In this document: in pieces, positions 47,213 to 56,393 of the stretch
Position numbering within the stretch: position 1 is the stretch's first letter
How the letters are laid out: the number at the start of each line of letters is the position of its first letter
NCBI RefSeq assembly: GCF_029952445.1
Contig: NZ_JAQPPK010000002.1
Location: 62,001 to 126,000, forward strand
Length of the DNA stretch: 64,000 nt
From: Paenarthrobacter nitroguajacolicus
GTDB taxonomy: Bacteria > Actinomycetota > Actinomycetes > Actinomycetales > Micrococcaceae
Direction of reading: 5' to 3'
Position numbers and translations under genes: made by a program
The notes under the pieces: generated by a model
What the model was told of the DNA's origin: nothing
The model's database searches: none
What the model saw: the letters and a program-made list of their open reading frames with translations, nothing else

Positions 47213-48787
47213 TTACTTCGTCCACATTTCATCGGTGTAAAAATTTGCACCGCTTCCTATCAGCGCATTAGCAGTCTCGGTCATCACCGTGCTCTTGGTA
47301 AAGTATTCAACCGGGGAAGGTGCGCTGGGTCCGATAAGATCCCCGTAGCCCTGTGGAATTTTGCCACGAATTGCGGACAAAGTGGAAGTCCCCGCGCCCG
47401 CCATGACGGACGACACCCCGGACTTAATCGGGTCGAAGGCTTCACCATTCACGCCACTCTTCACGGCTTCTCCCGCGAATCCAGCCCCGATATTGATGCC
47501 CAACGTCGAACCAAACTGGAGGCCCTTGTTAGCAGCGTGCCCAGCCGCAGGGCTCAGTGCCCCGCTGATGACACCCGTGGAGGCACCTCCAGCCGCGCTA
47601 CCCAGCAATCCTTGGGCTGTCCAGGGGCCACCTTTTTGAACGCGTTCACGGACATAATCTACGGTTCCGGCTACACCTCCTGCCGCACCACTGCCGACCA
47701 TGTCTTTCAACAAATTAGCGCCGAATCTCCGTGCAATGACTGCGGCATTGCCTGTGGCACGAGTCAACGTCGAAGTCGCAACATTTGAAGCCATACTTCG
47801 CGCAGCCTGGCCTGCCACCACTCTTCCAACAACGAGAGAAGCAGACTTAGCAACGAACATTCCCGCGGCACCGCCCGCTACACCCATAGCAGCGCTCCCA
47901 ATGGCTTGACCCCAGTCCACTTGGCCGGTGGTTGCTTTTTGGATGACGACGTCGGCGCCGAAACTCATTAATCCCATGCCCGCGAGTTGTCCGCCTGGGA
48001 CGAACATCAACACGGCCCCGCCTACCACAGCGGCACCGCCGACGACGTATTCCCAGTTGTCGCCGAGCCAGTCTCCTGCTGCGGCGAGGGCGCCGCGGGA
48101 GGAGCCGTCGTAGGCTTTCAAGTCGGCGTCTGTGAGGGGTCGCAGGCCGGTGGGGTCGGTGGTGTTGAGGGGGTTGTTTCCGGCGTAGGCATAGGGGTTC
48201 CCGTCCCAGCCCGCGCCGAGGACGGGGGCGAGGGGGTCGGTGGAGAGGAATCCCCGGGTGGCCGGGTCGTAGGCGCGTTTGCCGAGCCATTCGAGCCCGG
48301 CGATGTCGATCCCGCCACCGGCGGTCAGGCCGATCCCGGTGGGCAACACACCACCCACACCAGCGTTGGCAGCTGCGGGGCTACCGGGGGTGAGGGTGGG
48401 GGTGCCGAGGACGGCCCAGGGGTCGTGTTGGTCGGTGGGGCGGGCGGCACGCCACCCCGGCGCGGTGAAGGCGTCGCCGATTCCGGTGACACCGCCGGGC
48501 AGGGACAACACCTGGGTGCTGTTGGCACCGGCGAGGGTCGGGACGGGTGCTGCGGTGTCCCACCACAACGCGGTGCCGTCCACGCTGGCGAGTTCACCGA
48601 GCGCGTCAACGTGGAGCCGGTGCCGGGATACCTCGGCCCCGTCCGGGTCCTTTTCGATGGTGCCGGTGAGGTGGCCGGTGGGTCCCCAAGCGTCTTCGGT
48701 CCAGGACCCGTCCGCCCCGATCACCCGCACCCGACGGCCCAAACCGTCATACACATACTCTGTCCGGGAACCATCAGGCTCCGTCAC
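47213..48787 (-). CDS. Rhs toxin, C-terminal part after frameshift
   Basis: 524 residues. It continues the Rhs repeats (EPDGSRTEYVYDGLGRRVRV) and reaches the conserved core end GNPYAYAGNNPLNTTDPTGL near residue 210. After that comes a Gly/Ala-rich region with several hydrophobic stretches (WEYVVGGAAVVGGAVLMFV) that ends MTETANALIGSGANFYTDEM plus four residues. No known nuclease or deaminase motif is seen in the tip. The homologous frame extends upstream of the GTG to about 48886, where it leaves the frame of the preceding gene, so the two are one split gene. Directly followed by the candidate immunity gene. Confidence 0.8.
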   Translation of the reverse strand: MTEPDGSRTEYVYDGLGRRVRVIGADGSWTEDAWGPTGHLTGTIEKDPDGAEVSRHRLHVDALGELASVDGTALWWDTAAPVPTLAGANSTQVLSLPGGVTGIGDAFTAPGWRAARPTDQHDPWAVLGTPTLTPGSPAAANAGVGGVLPTGIGLTAGGGIDIAGLEWLGKRAYDPATRGFLSTDPLAPVLGAGWDGNPYAYAGNNPLNTTDPTGLRPLTDADLKAYDGSSRGALAAAGDWLGDNWEYVVGGAAVVGGAVLMFVPGGQLAGMGLMSFGADVVIQKATTGQVDWGQAIGSAAMGVAGGAAGMFVAKSASLVVGRVVAGQAARSMASNVATSTLTRATGNAAVIARRFGANLLKDMVGSGAAGGVAGTVDYVRERVQKGGPWTAQGLLGSAAGGASTGVISGALSPAAGHAANKGLQFGSTLGINIGAGFAGEAVKSGVNGEAFDPIKSGVSSVMAGAGTSTLSAIRGKIPQGYGDLIGPSAPSPVEYFTKSTVMTETANALIGSGANFYTDEMWTK

Positions 48788-51700
48788 AGCGGACAGCTGG
48801 CCTGCGGCGTCGTACTCAAACGTTCGGGCCCCGGTGGGGGTGGTTTCGCGGAGCAGCCGCCCACCGGCGTCGTGCTCCCACCCAACACCTTCGCGTTCGC
48901 ATCGGTGGCGTCAGTGGTGGTGGCGGAGACCAGTTGCCCGGCGTTGTCGTACCCGTACCGTGTCACGGCCCCACCCCGGGACAGGCCAGTAATCCGCCCG
49001 CTGCCGGGCTCGCGGCCGATCAGGGTCACATCAGCTCTGCCGGGGGTATCGGTGGTGGTGCGGGTGTGCTCGACGAGTGCCCCGTCCCGGTAAACCCATT
49101 CCTGTGAGTATTGGCCGGCGGTCGCGGACGTGACCCTGCCGGAGGCATCGTGGGTGAAGGTGGCGTCCCCCAGCAACGGGTTCGAAACCTTCACAACCCT
49201 GCCTGCGGGGTCGCGGGTGTAGGTGGTGGTCCCGGCAAGGGTGGTGAAACGGGTCCGGTTCCCGTCGCCGTCGTACTCCCACGACAAGACCTGCGTCCCG
49301 GTCCCGTTCCCGCGGGTGCGGCGGGTGAGGTGGCCGCGGCGGTCGAAGCACAGTTCGTGTTCCACCGCGTACCCGTCCCCACCCGTGTGGTCGGTAATGA
49401 GAACCCTGCGGCCGGGAAGGTCGCGTTCAATGGCGGCGATCAGGGCACCGTCCACCGACGTGGACGCTTCCCGGCCCGCAGCATCATAGCTCCAGGTGGT
49501 GGTGTGCCCGTCCGGGTCCGTTTGGGACAGCTGCCGGCCGGCCGGGTCGTAGGTGGCGGTGGTGACCCTCCCGAGCGGGTCAGTGACGCTATCGACCTGG
49601 TCCGTGGCCGTGTACGTCCGGGTGGTCACCCCACCGGTGGGGTCGATGATGCGGGTGAGGCGGCCGCGGGTGTCGTACTCGAACCCGGTCCTGCCACCAA
49701 CCCCGTTCGTCGTGGACACCAGCTCGCCGGCGGTGTTGTATGCGAAGCGGCGGGTCCCGTACCAGGCATCCTGGGCGAAACTCAGCCGCCCGCACTTGTC
49801 GTACCCGTACCGGGCCGTGCCCTCCCCCGGGGTGTGCTTGGCGGTCAACCGGCCGCACGGGTCGTAGGCGAACGTTTCGACCTCCCCGGTCGGCAGTCTC
49901 CTGGAGGTGAGGCGCTGGTCCGGGTCGTAGGACAGTTCAGTGACCGCCCCGACCGGGTCAATGCTCTTCCACGGCCGGCCGCAGTGGTCGTACTCGAACC
50001 GGGTCACCGCCCCCGTGGGGGAGGTGATCGAGGTGATCTTCCCCGCCGCGTCGCGGCCCAGGACCGTCAACCCGCCCTCACCATCGACCAACTCGACCGG
50101 GTTCCCCGCCGCGTCATACGACACCAGCTCCGCGGACCCATCGACAGATTCGATCTTGGTGGGACGGCCGTACTCATCAAAACTATAGGTGGCGGCCGCG
50201 AACGCGCCGGTCAGGGACGCAGTCCCGGCCCTCCGGTCGGTGACGGCCCCGGTGCGGACCCCGGTCGGATCCACGACGGCGGTCAGGGCACCAACCGTGT
50301 CGTACTCCCGCATCCAGTCATACCCGCCCGGGTCCGTGACCGCGATGAGCCGGGAGAGGTTGTCGTGGGTGAACCCCCACTTCGCCCCGTCCGGCAGCAC
50401 CGCGGCGGTGAGGTTCCCGAGCTCATCAACCACCCGTTCGATACTGCGGCCGAGCGGGTCGGTGGTGCGGGCCAGTTCACCGTTGGGGGCGTACTCGAAC
50501 ACGGTCCGGCCCCCATCCGGGGCGATCATCGCGGTGGTCCGGCCCGCGGTGTCGTGCTCGAACGAGACCACTGCTCCGTCCGGGTCCACCCGCCGCACCA
50601 ACACCCCGGCGCCGTCATAAACGAACCGGGCCTCAGCTCCCGACGGGCTCACCGCGGTGACCGGACGACCGGCCTGGTCCCGCACGATCCGGGCCACATC
50701 TCCGGCGGCGTTGCGGGTTGCGGTCAGGTCCCCGAACCGGTCGTACTCAAAACCGATCGTGACCCCGGCCGGGTCCGTGACCTGGGTCAGGAGCCCGTCC
50801 CGCCACGCAAGTACGGTGCGCCCACCCAGCGGGTCCACGACCACGGACGGGTCCCGGGAGAGCTCATCGGCGTACTCATAGGTCACGGTGGCACCGGAAG
50901 CGGTCACCAGAGTGGTGAGTCGGTCGTGCTCGTCCCACCCGTAGGTCAGGTCCGCGCCCTCCGGAGTCACCGTCCGGGTCTTCCGACCCCGGGCGTCGTA
51001 ACCGTGGACCGTGACAGCACCGTCACGCTCGGTCAAAGACACCAGATTCGAGTGCCCGTCATAGGACATGGACTGGCGCCGGTCCTCCGCGTCCAGCACC
51101 CCCACCAGCCGGCCCTTGCCATCAGCAACCCACGAGTTCGACCGGGACCCATCCTCATCAGAGACCACCGTGACCCGGCCCGGCAAATACGCAAACCGTG
51201 TCCGCCGCCCATGCGCGGTGACCTGCATGATGACACGGCCGGCCTCGTCATACGTGTTCTCGGCCTCGACCACACCCGCAGCCGAGACCACCGCACCGAT
51301 CAGCCCGGCCTCGTTCCACCGATACACCCGGGTGCCGGTCACCGTGCCCACACTGGCGAGCCTGCCCGTGCCGTCATACCCGTACTGAACCCGGCGCCCA
51401 TCCGAACCACGGACCACTGCGACCACACCGTCAACATGATCGATCTCCAAGAACCGGCCCCGCACATGCACCAACCGGTACACCGCCCCCAGCCCGCCGC
51501 CGTCGAGACCTGATGCTGCTTCGCGGTGGGCCGAGATGGTCCGGCCTGGCCCTGCCCCGGTCCCGAGCCACACCCCGGCGGTGGTGTAAGACCACCAACC
51601 GCCCTGGTTATCCCGCACGACCAACACCTCGGACGCACCGTCGGGCACGGAAGACAATCCCGCCAACCACGGTGAGCTGACGGGTTCGCGGGTGAGCCAA

Positions 51701-52854
51701 AAGTTCTCCCCCACCGCGCGCGCCCAGCCGGCGCCCTCACGGGGGAAGTCCACCGCCCGCCCATCAGCCATCACCCAGCGGCAGCCCTCATCAGTCAGGA
51801 CCAGGCGCTGGTCCAACACCGAGACCCACCCCGGACCGAACACCCCGTCACCGGCCAGACCGGAAGCCAGCGAGTTATACATCCGGGTGAGTACCAGATC
51901 CGAGCAGGCCCCGGCGAACCCGAGATCGGTTTCGGGCTCAATGAAGTTCCCCGTGGCCGTGTTCACCGGATCATTCGCATACCCACTCGAGGGCATAGCC
52001 CCCGCCGCCGTGGGCGGGTCAATGACCAACCCGGTCCGGTGCCCCGAAACCCCCGCCGCGGCCAACGCCTCGTTCACCGCCGCATCCGACAGGGTCGAAA
52101 CCACGCCCTCACCACCGGCGGCAGCGAACGCGTCCGCGACCACCACCGCCCACGCCGCGTCAGCCTCGTTCGCATGCAAATACTGCCGCAACGCCCCAAC
52201 CGCACCCGAAGCATCGATCCGGCCCCACGAACACTGCCCCGCGAACGAAGACAACTCGCCCTCCAACGACCCCGGCACCGACACCAACGCCTCGTCCAGG
52301 CCACGCGAACCAGCCGCGAACCCCCGCAACGACTCCGGACGGGCCGAGGACACCCCGCCCCCATACCCGCCACCCGGGCCCGGAGTCTCCCGCGACCCCG
52401 GTACCGGGGCCTCCGAAGGGAACGACGGCGCGTCCACCGGCTCCATATTCGGGCGAGCCTCCTCACCACCGAACGCATCCCCGATCAGCTCAAAAATGTT
52501 CCGGTTGTTATGCCGCCTGACCCACTCGTTGTTCTTCCGCCGCCGGTCATCCTCCACCCGGGCATAATCGATCATGGACCCCACATACTCAGCGACTTTC
52601 CGCAACGCCGACGCCAAGGAATCCGCGTCCCGGGACGCCGTGTCCGCGTTCGCCGCGAACACTTCCGAAAAATGCCCCCGGAACTCCTCCCCCGCCCCCA
52701 ACACCAACGGCCCACGCGAACCCGAATGCTCCAGAACCCGCGAGGCCGCGGACTCAAAAGCACCCTTCACCGACTCGGCAACCCCATACACAAACCGCCC
52801 ACCATGAGCCCCATCGGAATCAGGCAACAACGGCACCTCAACGAACTCGGTCAC
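48784..52854 (-). CDS. Rhs protein with WXG/LXG-like N-terminus, N-terminal part before frameshift
   Basis: 1356 residues. An N-terminal helical region (about 1-115) is of the type secreted by type VII systems; a variable domain with CSWGRIDASGAVGALRQYL follows; then DPVNTATGNFIEPETDLGF opens the Rhs/DUF6531 part, with over 30 YD-type repeats such as YDAAGNPVELVDGEGG. GTG at 52854 is selected because GGGGAG lies 8 bases before it. Near 48880-48890 homology moves to another frame: the last 30 residues (KVLGGSTTPVGGCSAKPPPP) are off-frame. The C-terminal part is the next feature. Exported toxin; targets other cells by inference. Confidence 0.85.
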   Translation of the reverse strand: MTEFVEVPLLPDSDGAHGGRFVYGVAESVKGAFESAASRVLEHSGSRGPLVLGAGEEFRGHFSEVFAANADTASRDADSLASALRKVAEYVGSMIDYARVEDDRRRKNNEWVRRHNNRNIFELIGDAFGGEEARPNMEPVDAPSFPSEAPVPGSRETPGPGGGYGGGVSSARPESLRGFAAGSRGLDEALVSVPGSLEGELSSFAGQCSWGRIDASGAVGALRQYLHANEADAAWAVVVADAFAAAGGEGVVSTLSDAAVNEALAAAGVSGHRTGLVIDPPTAAGAMPSSGYANDPVNTATGNFIEPETDLGFAGACSDLVLTRMYNSLASGLAGDGVFGPGWVSVLDQRLVLTDEGCRWVMADGRAVDFPREGAGWARAVGENFWLTREPVSSPWLAGLSSVPDGASEVLVVRDNQGGWWSYTTAGVWLGTGAGPGRTISAHREAASGLDGGGLGAVYRLVHVRGRFLEIDHVDGVVAVVRGSDGRRVQYGYDGTGRLASVGTVTGTRVYRWNEAGLIGAVVSAAGVVEAENTYDEAGRVIMQVTAHGRRTRFAYLPGRVTVVSDEDGSRSNSWVADGKGRLVGVLDAEDRRQSMSYDGHSNLVSLTERDGAVTVHGYDARGRKTRTVTPEGADLTYGWDEHDRLTTLVTASGATVTYEYADELSRDPSVVVDPLGGRTVLAWRDGLLTQVTDPAGVTIGFEYDRFGDLTATRNAAGDVARIVRDQAGRPVTAVSPSGAEARFVYDGAGVLVRRVDPDGAVVSFEHDTAGRTTAMIAPDGGRTVFEYAPNGELARTTDPLGRSIERVVDELGNLTAAVLPDGAKWGFTHDNLSRLIAVTDPGGYDWMREYDTVGALTAVVDPTGVRTGAVTDRRAGTASLTGAFAAATYSFDEYGRPTKIESVDGSAELVSYDAAGNPVELVDGEGGLTVLGRDAAGKITSITSPTGAVTRFEYDHCGRPWKSIDPVGAVTELSYDPDQRLTSRRLPTGEVETFAYDPCGRLTAKHTPGEGTARYGYDKCGRLSFAQDAWYGTRRFAYNTAGELVSTTNGVGGRTGFEYDTRGRLTRIIDPTGGVTTRTYTATDQVDSVTDPLGRVTTATYDPAGRQLSQTDPDGHTTTWSYDAAGREASTSVDGALIAAIERDLPGRRVLITDHTGGDGYAVEHELCFDRRGHLTRRTRGNGTGTQVLSWEYDGDGNRTRFTTLAGTTTYTRDPAGRVVKVSNPLLGDATFTHDASGRVTSATAGQYSQEWVYRDGALVEHTRTTTDTPGRADVTLIGREPGSGRITGLSRGGAVTRYGYDNAGQLVSATTTDATDANAKVLGGSTTPVGGCSAKPPPPGPERLSTTPQASCPL

Positions 52855-53024
52855 AACCACAGCTCCCCACAGCACAAAAACGCGAACAAAACCAACAACA
52901 CACACAAACCCAACGCCACAACCACACCAGCACCAGCACCAGCACCACAGTGCAGCGGCCGGGCAACCACACCGCACTAACGCGGCACAATCACCCGGCC
53001 CCGACACTCACACCTAAAAAGGAA

Positions 53025-53306
53025 TCAGGCCCCGCCACCAGCAGAGAAAATATCCTGCGAAATCTTCTGCAACTGACCCCGCAACTGCTCCAACTCCTCC
53101 TTGGCCTTATCCAACGCAGCCTTCGTCTCCGGCCACGTCGAACCACGGAACTCAGCAGCCAACGGCCCATCCCACACATTCGGATCCGACAACACACGAC
53201 CCTGCGCATCCAACGCCGAAATCTGATCCGTAAAACCACCAGTAATAATCGACTGCACCTGACCAATAGCAGCCTTGGCCTGCTCAGTAGACAACACACG
53301 CGACAT
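53025..53306 (-). CDS. WXG100 family protein, secretion partner of the Rhs toxin
   Basis: 93 residues. Two helices are joined by a turn with W45-D46-G47, the WXG motif; the second helix is AALDKAKEELEQLRGQLQKI. ATG at 53306 has GGGAGGAAAG placed upstream. WXG100 proteins form helical hairpins that pair with substrates of type VII secretion. Located 170 bp before the Rhs gene, on the same strand, and divergent from the secretion operon. Confidence 0.83.
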   Translation of the reverse strand: MSRVLSTEQAKAAIGQVQSIITGGFTDQISALDAQGRVLSDPNVWDGPLAAEFRGSTWPETKAALDKAKEELEQLRGQLQKISQDIFSAGGGA

Positions 53307-53540
53307 AGAACTTTCCTCCCAATAAGAACAATCGCAACACCCAGGCCAAAACAAACCCAGGTGACCAGACGTTGCCTAAACTACCAACACCATCGAATAA
53401 ATCCAACAAACGGATAAACATCCCGTAGATACAAGTTTCCGGCTGTGACCTGCGCAATCTCTGTTAAGCAGAATTAGTCCATTCGTCAGCGCAACCCCGT
53501 ATGATACTCAAGGCACCGTGAACGAATGAGGGGACGATCC
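53307..53540. other. Divergent promoter region of Rhs and secretion operons
   Basis: 234 bp hold the promoters of the WXG100-Rhs unit and the secretion operon. TATGAT at 53503-53508 is a possible -10 box for the plus strand, 18 bp after AGTCCA. No repeat or clear operator was found. Confidence 0.4.
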
Positions 53541-56393
53541 ATGCCCAGGCAGACTAGTTTTATTCAGCACCACCCATGGCGTCCGGGCCGGGCTTTAGGC
53601 GTCTTCCTGGTCGCCTTGGGATTGATCACCACGACGTCCTGCACCCAGCCCCCCGAGCCGAAACCGGTGGCCAACCCCGTCAAACTCCTCCAGAGCGTGC
53701 GCGTAGGCTTGTCCCCTGCCGCCGGAGTCCAGACGATCGAAGGCACCACTATCTCGGTATCCTCGTCCGGCGATTCCTCAGCGGAGAACACTACGTACGA
53801 CACCGCCAAGGTAGTGGGCGAACTCCCGGTGCGCGTAAGCCTTCAGTACCGTGCGGGAGAAAAGTCGGGCTCGGACCTCACTGAGCTCAAAGGCCACACC
53901 GGACCGGTGGAGATTAACCTGACTCTCGAAAACCTCACCGTCAAACCGCAGAACATCCAGTACGACGCGGCAGGCCAGACGCGCTCCGACACCGCACTGG
54001 TGGGAGCCCCCCTGACCATCGCCGCGTCGACGAAGCTTTCCGGTGTCCGAGCAGACGACGTCAGGGCTGGATCAGCCGACGGCGCCACAGGTACCAACGG
54101 CGTCCTGAGCAGCACCGAAGACGGCGCCACCGTTGTCCAATGGGCTACTGTCCTGGCTCCTCCACGTTCCGGCGCGAGCACCACGCTGCGTCTTGCAGCA
54201 GACGTGAAGGACTTTCAGGTTCCCGAATTCGACGTCGCTGTTCAGCCCGGCCTCAATACGGACCTCAGTGCCAACGGAGTGCTCTCCAGCGCCTTCTCGT
54301 CCGGGACAGGGTCGGAAATGGAGCTGCAGCGCCGGACGATCTCGCTGGTATCGGACGTCAACACGGTCCTGACGAAGGCCGGGTCCACTATCACCGAGGT
54401 TCGCCGGAACCTTCAGGCAACGTCACAGACCCTCGGCGTCAAGACAGCCGGTGAACTGCGCGATAATTCCCAGGCACTTGCTGCGACGATGTCGGACCTG
54501 AAGCAGCAGCTGAAGGTTCTCGGCACTGACTTGGAATCTTCAACCACCGCCACCCAGTCCACCACCATGTCCCAGTTGAAGCTGACGGTCTCCGCTGTGG
54601 ACGCGATGCTGGGCGACACTTCCGCCACGCCCCCGGTCGCTCCCATCACCGGTGACGGTTGCACCGCTGAAGTTGCCAAGGCAGCGCCGGCGGCCACCGT
54701 GTACTCCAGCATCCTTACGATGTCCTCCCAGCTGGATGCCTACGCGAAAGTCAGCGCAAGCTGCCGGGACATGGTTGCCGGCGCCCTTAAAGCCACCATG
54801 GGACCAGAGAACCCCTCCGCTGCCGAATGTGCTGAACAAGAGTCCATGACCTGCTCTCTTTATGGTTCAGCCGTGACAGTTACCGGAGCGCTTCTGGGCC
54901 TGGTGGAAAAGGGCGACGAACTGGTCTCCGGTCTTCAGCCACAGATCGTCGAAGGCGCGATCAAAGACCAGGCGGCTTCCGCCGTCGCACTTGAAAAAGT
55001 GCGCACGGACCTCGGCGCGATGCTTGACGGCTCCGGAACTTCCGAGGATTACAGCAAGGCACTGGCTGCACTGGGAACGGCCATCAAATCGGCTTCCGAC
55101 TCTGCAGCCGCGACCCGGAAAGCAGCCGCTGCGGCGCAGGTCAGCGTCGACGCGCTCCGCCAGAAACTGATTGCCATCGCCACCAATGCCAAGGCAGCCA
55201 AGGGCGAACTCAGTCAGGGAACCTTGCTGAACGGCTCAATGCTGCAGCAGAACCAGAAGGTAGCGGACGAGCTGTGCAAGCTGTCCGATGACAGCCTCAT
55301 CCCCGGCAAGGGCAAGCTGTCCTCAAAGGAGGTCGAGCAGCTGCGTTCCTATTTGACGTCCGTGCCGTGCGAACCGACTGATGAGAACGGCAACCCCTCA
55401 CCCGCGCTGAATCCTCCCCCGGGCTTTAAAGAACCTTTGGATATACGGCTCGAAGGTCAGTCAACTGCCTGGGACCAAGTCCTTGCAGCCACCGACACCA
55501 CCGCCGCCGACCAGGGAATCGGCCAGGCGTTCTCCGCATTGGAGACCACCTTCGACGACGCCGATACCAAACTGGAGGCTATCAAGGCGGCCGTCAATAC
55601 GCTCGACGGCGCCGCAACAGGAAACGTCAACGGCACCAAACGGGGACTTGAGGCGCTCGATTCTGCACTCGCAGATGCGATTGACTCTTCCGGCACAGTG
55701 ACCGCCGCACTCGCGAAGTTGAAGGAGCAGCAGGACGGACTTGGCGAAAAGATCAAGGAATCCCTCCGCGACGTTTCCGCTGAAACTGCTGCCGAGGTTT
55801 ACAAAACCGTGGACGAACAAGTGCGCCAGGTAGCCGAAATCGGCGATGCCAGCTCTGAAGCAGTGACCACGGCCTTCAACCGGTCCATTTCCGGGCTGAA
55901 GTCCACTTCGGACGACGTTGTGAAGGATGCCGAAGGCACGGTCAACAAACAGCGGGACGAGCTGTTGGGGCAGAGCGGTGACTTGACAGCCGCCCTGTCC
56001 AAGAGCACGCAGTCCTCGTTGGACAACATCGCGGCCAGCACGTCCGGCTCCACCCGCGACGTCGAAGGTGCCAGCGCCCTTCTCGCCTCCAGCCTCAACA
56101 AGGTGATGCTGGACCTTGGTGACCGCTCAGTCAACGGTTCGGGCTTGCTCGGCTCCATGGCCACCAGCGCGGCCAAAGCGGACACCGCGGATTTCCAGTT
56201 GGCCCTGGCCTCCCAGAATGCTGAGGGTTACGCCAACATCCGCTCCCGCGATGTGGCTGGACTCCTGCTGCGCCAGGCCCAGTTCAAGGCCTCGCTCACC
56301 GCGGTGGATGAACTGCCGCCGTTCCAACTCAAGGTCCCTGCAGGTGCGGCGTCACAGACGCTCTACACACTGAAGATCGGCGGCAATTCGTGA
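53541..56393 (+). CDS. Large coiled-coil exported lipoprotein of the type VII locus
   Basis: About 950 residues. A signal peptide (ALGVFLVALGLITTT) ends in a Cys at about residue 34, followed by TQPPEP, as in lipoproteins although the -3 position is Thr and not the usual Leu. The remainder is Ala/Ser/Thr/Asp-rich, with long helical stretches (TKLEAIKAAVNTLDGAATG, DSSGTVTAALAKLKEQQDG) predicting coiled coil, and a few beta-rich parts. No known domain recognised. ATG at 53541 has GAGGGGA 7 bases upstream. First gene of the operon with the binding-like protein and FtsK ATPase; GTGA overlap with the next. Confidence 0.75.
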   Translation: MPRQTSFIQHHPWRPGRALGVFLVALGLITTTSCTQPPEPKPVANPVKLLQSVRVGLSPAAGVQTIEGTTISVSSSGDSSAENTTYDTAKVVGELPVRVSLQYRAGEKSGSDLTELKGHTGPVEINLTLENLTVKPQNIQYDAAGQTRSDTALVGAPLTIAASTKLSGVRADDVRAGSADGATGTNGVLSSTEDGATVVQWATVLAPPRSGASTTLRLAADVKDFQVPEFDVAVQPGLNTDLSANGVLSSAFSSGTGSEMELQRRTISLVSDVNTVLTKAGSTITEVRRNLQATSQTLGVKTAGELRDNSQALAATMSDLKQQLKVLGTDLESSTTATQSTTMSQLKLTVSAVDAMLGDTSATPPVAPITGDGCTAEVAKAAPAATVYSSILTMSSQLDAYAKVSASCRDMVAGALKATMGPENPSAAECAEQESMTCSLYGSAVTVTGALLGLVEKGDELVSGLQPQIVEGAIKDQAASAVALEKVRTDLGAMLDGSGTSEDYSKALAALGTAIKSASDSAAATRKAAAAAQVSVDALRQKLIAIATNAKAAKGELSQGTLLNGSMLQQNQKVADELCKLSDDSLIPGKGKLSSKEVEQLRSYLTSVPCEPTDENGNPSPALNPPPGFKEPLDIRLEGQSTAWDQVLAATDTTAADQGIGQAFSALETTFDDADTKLEAIKAAVNTLDGAATGNVNGTKRGLEALDSALADAIDSSGTVTAALAKLKEQQDGLGEKIKESLRDVSAETAAEVYKTVDEQVRQVAEIGDASSEAVTTAFNRSISGLKSTSDDVVKDAEGTVNKQRDELLGQSGDLTAALSKSTQSSLDNIAASTSGSTRDVEGASALLASSLNKVMLDLGDRSVNGSGLLGSMATSAAKADTADFQLALASQNAEGYANIRSRDVAGLLLRQAQFKASLTAVDELPPFQLKVPAGAASQTLYTLKIGGNS

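Noticed and set aside
49111..51513. An 800-codon open frame on the plus strand within the Rhs gene
   Set aside because: It is the antisense of GC-rich Rhs repeats; the minus-strand frame has clear YD-repeat homology, and the plus frame is only open because of codon bias.
52925..52955. Short CACCAG tandem repeat before the WXG100 gene end
   Set aside because: Only about four units in a non-coding gap; no sign of function.
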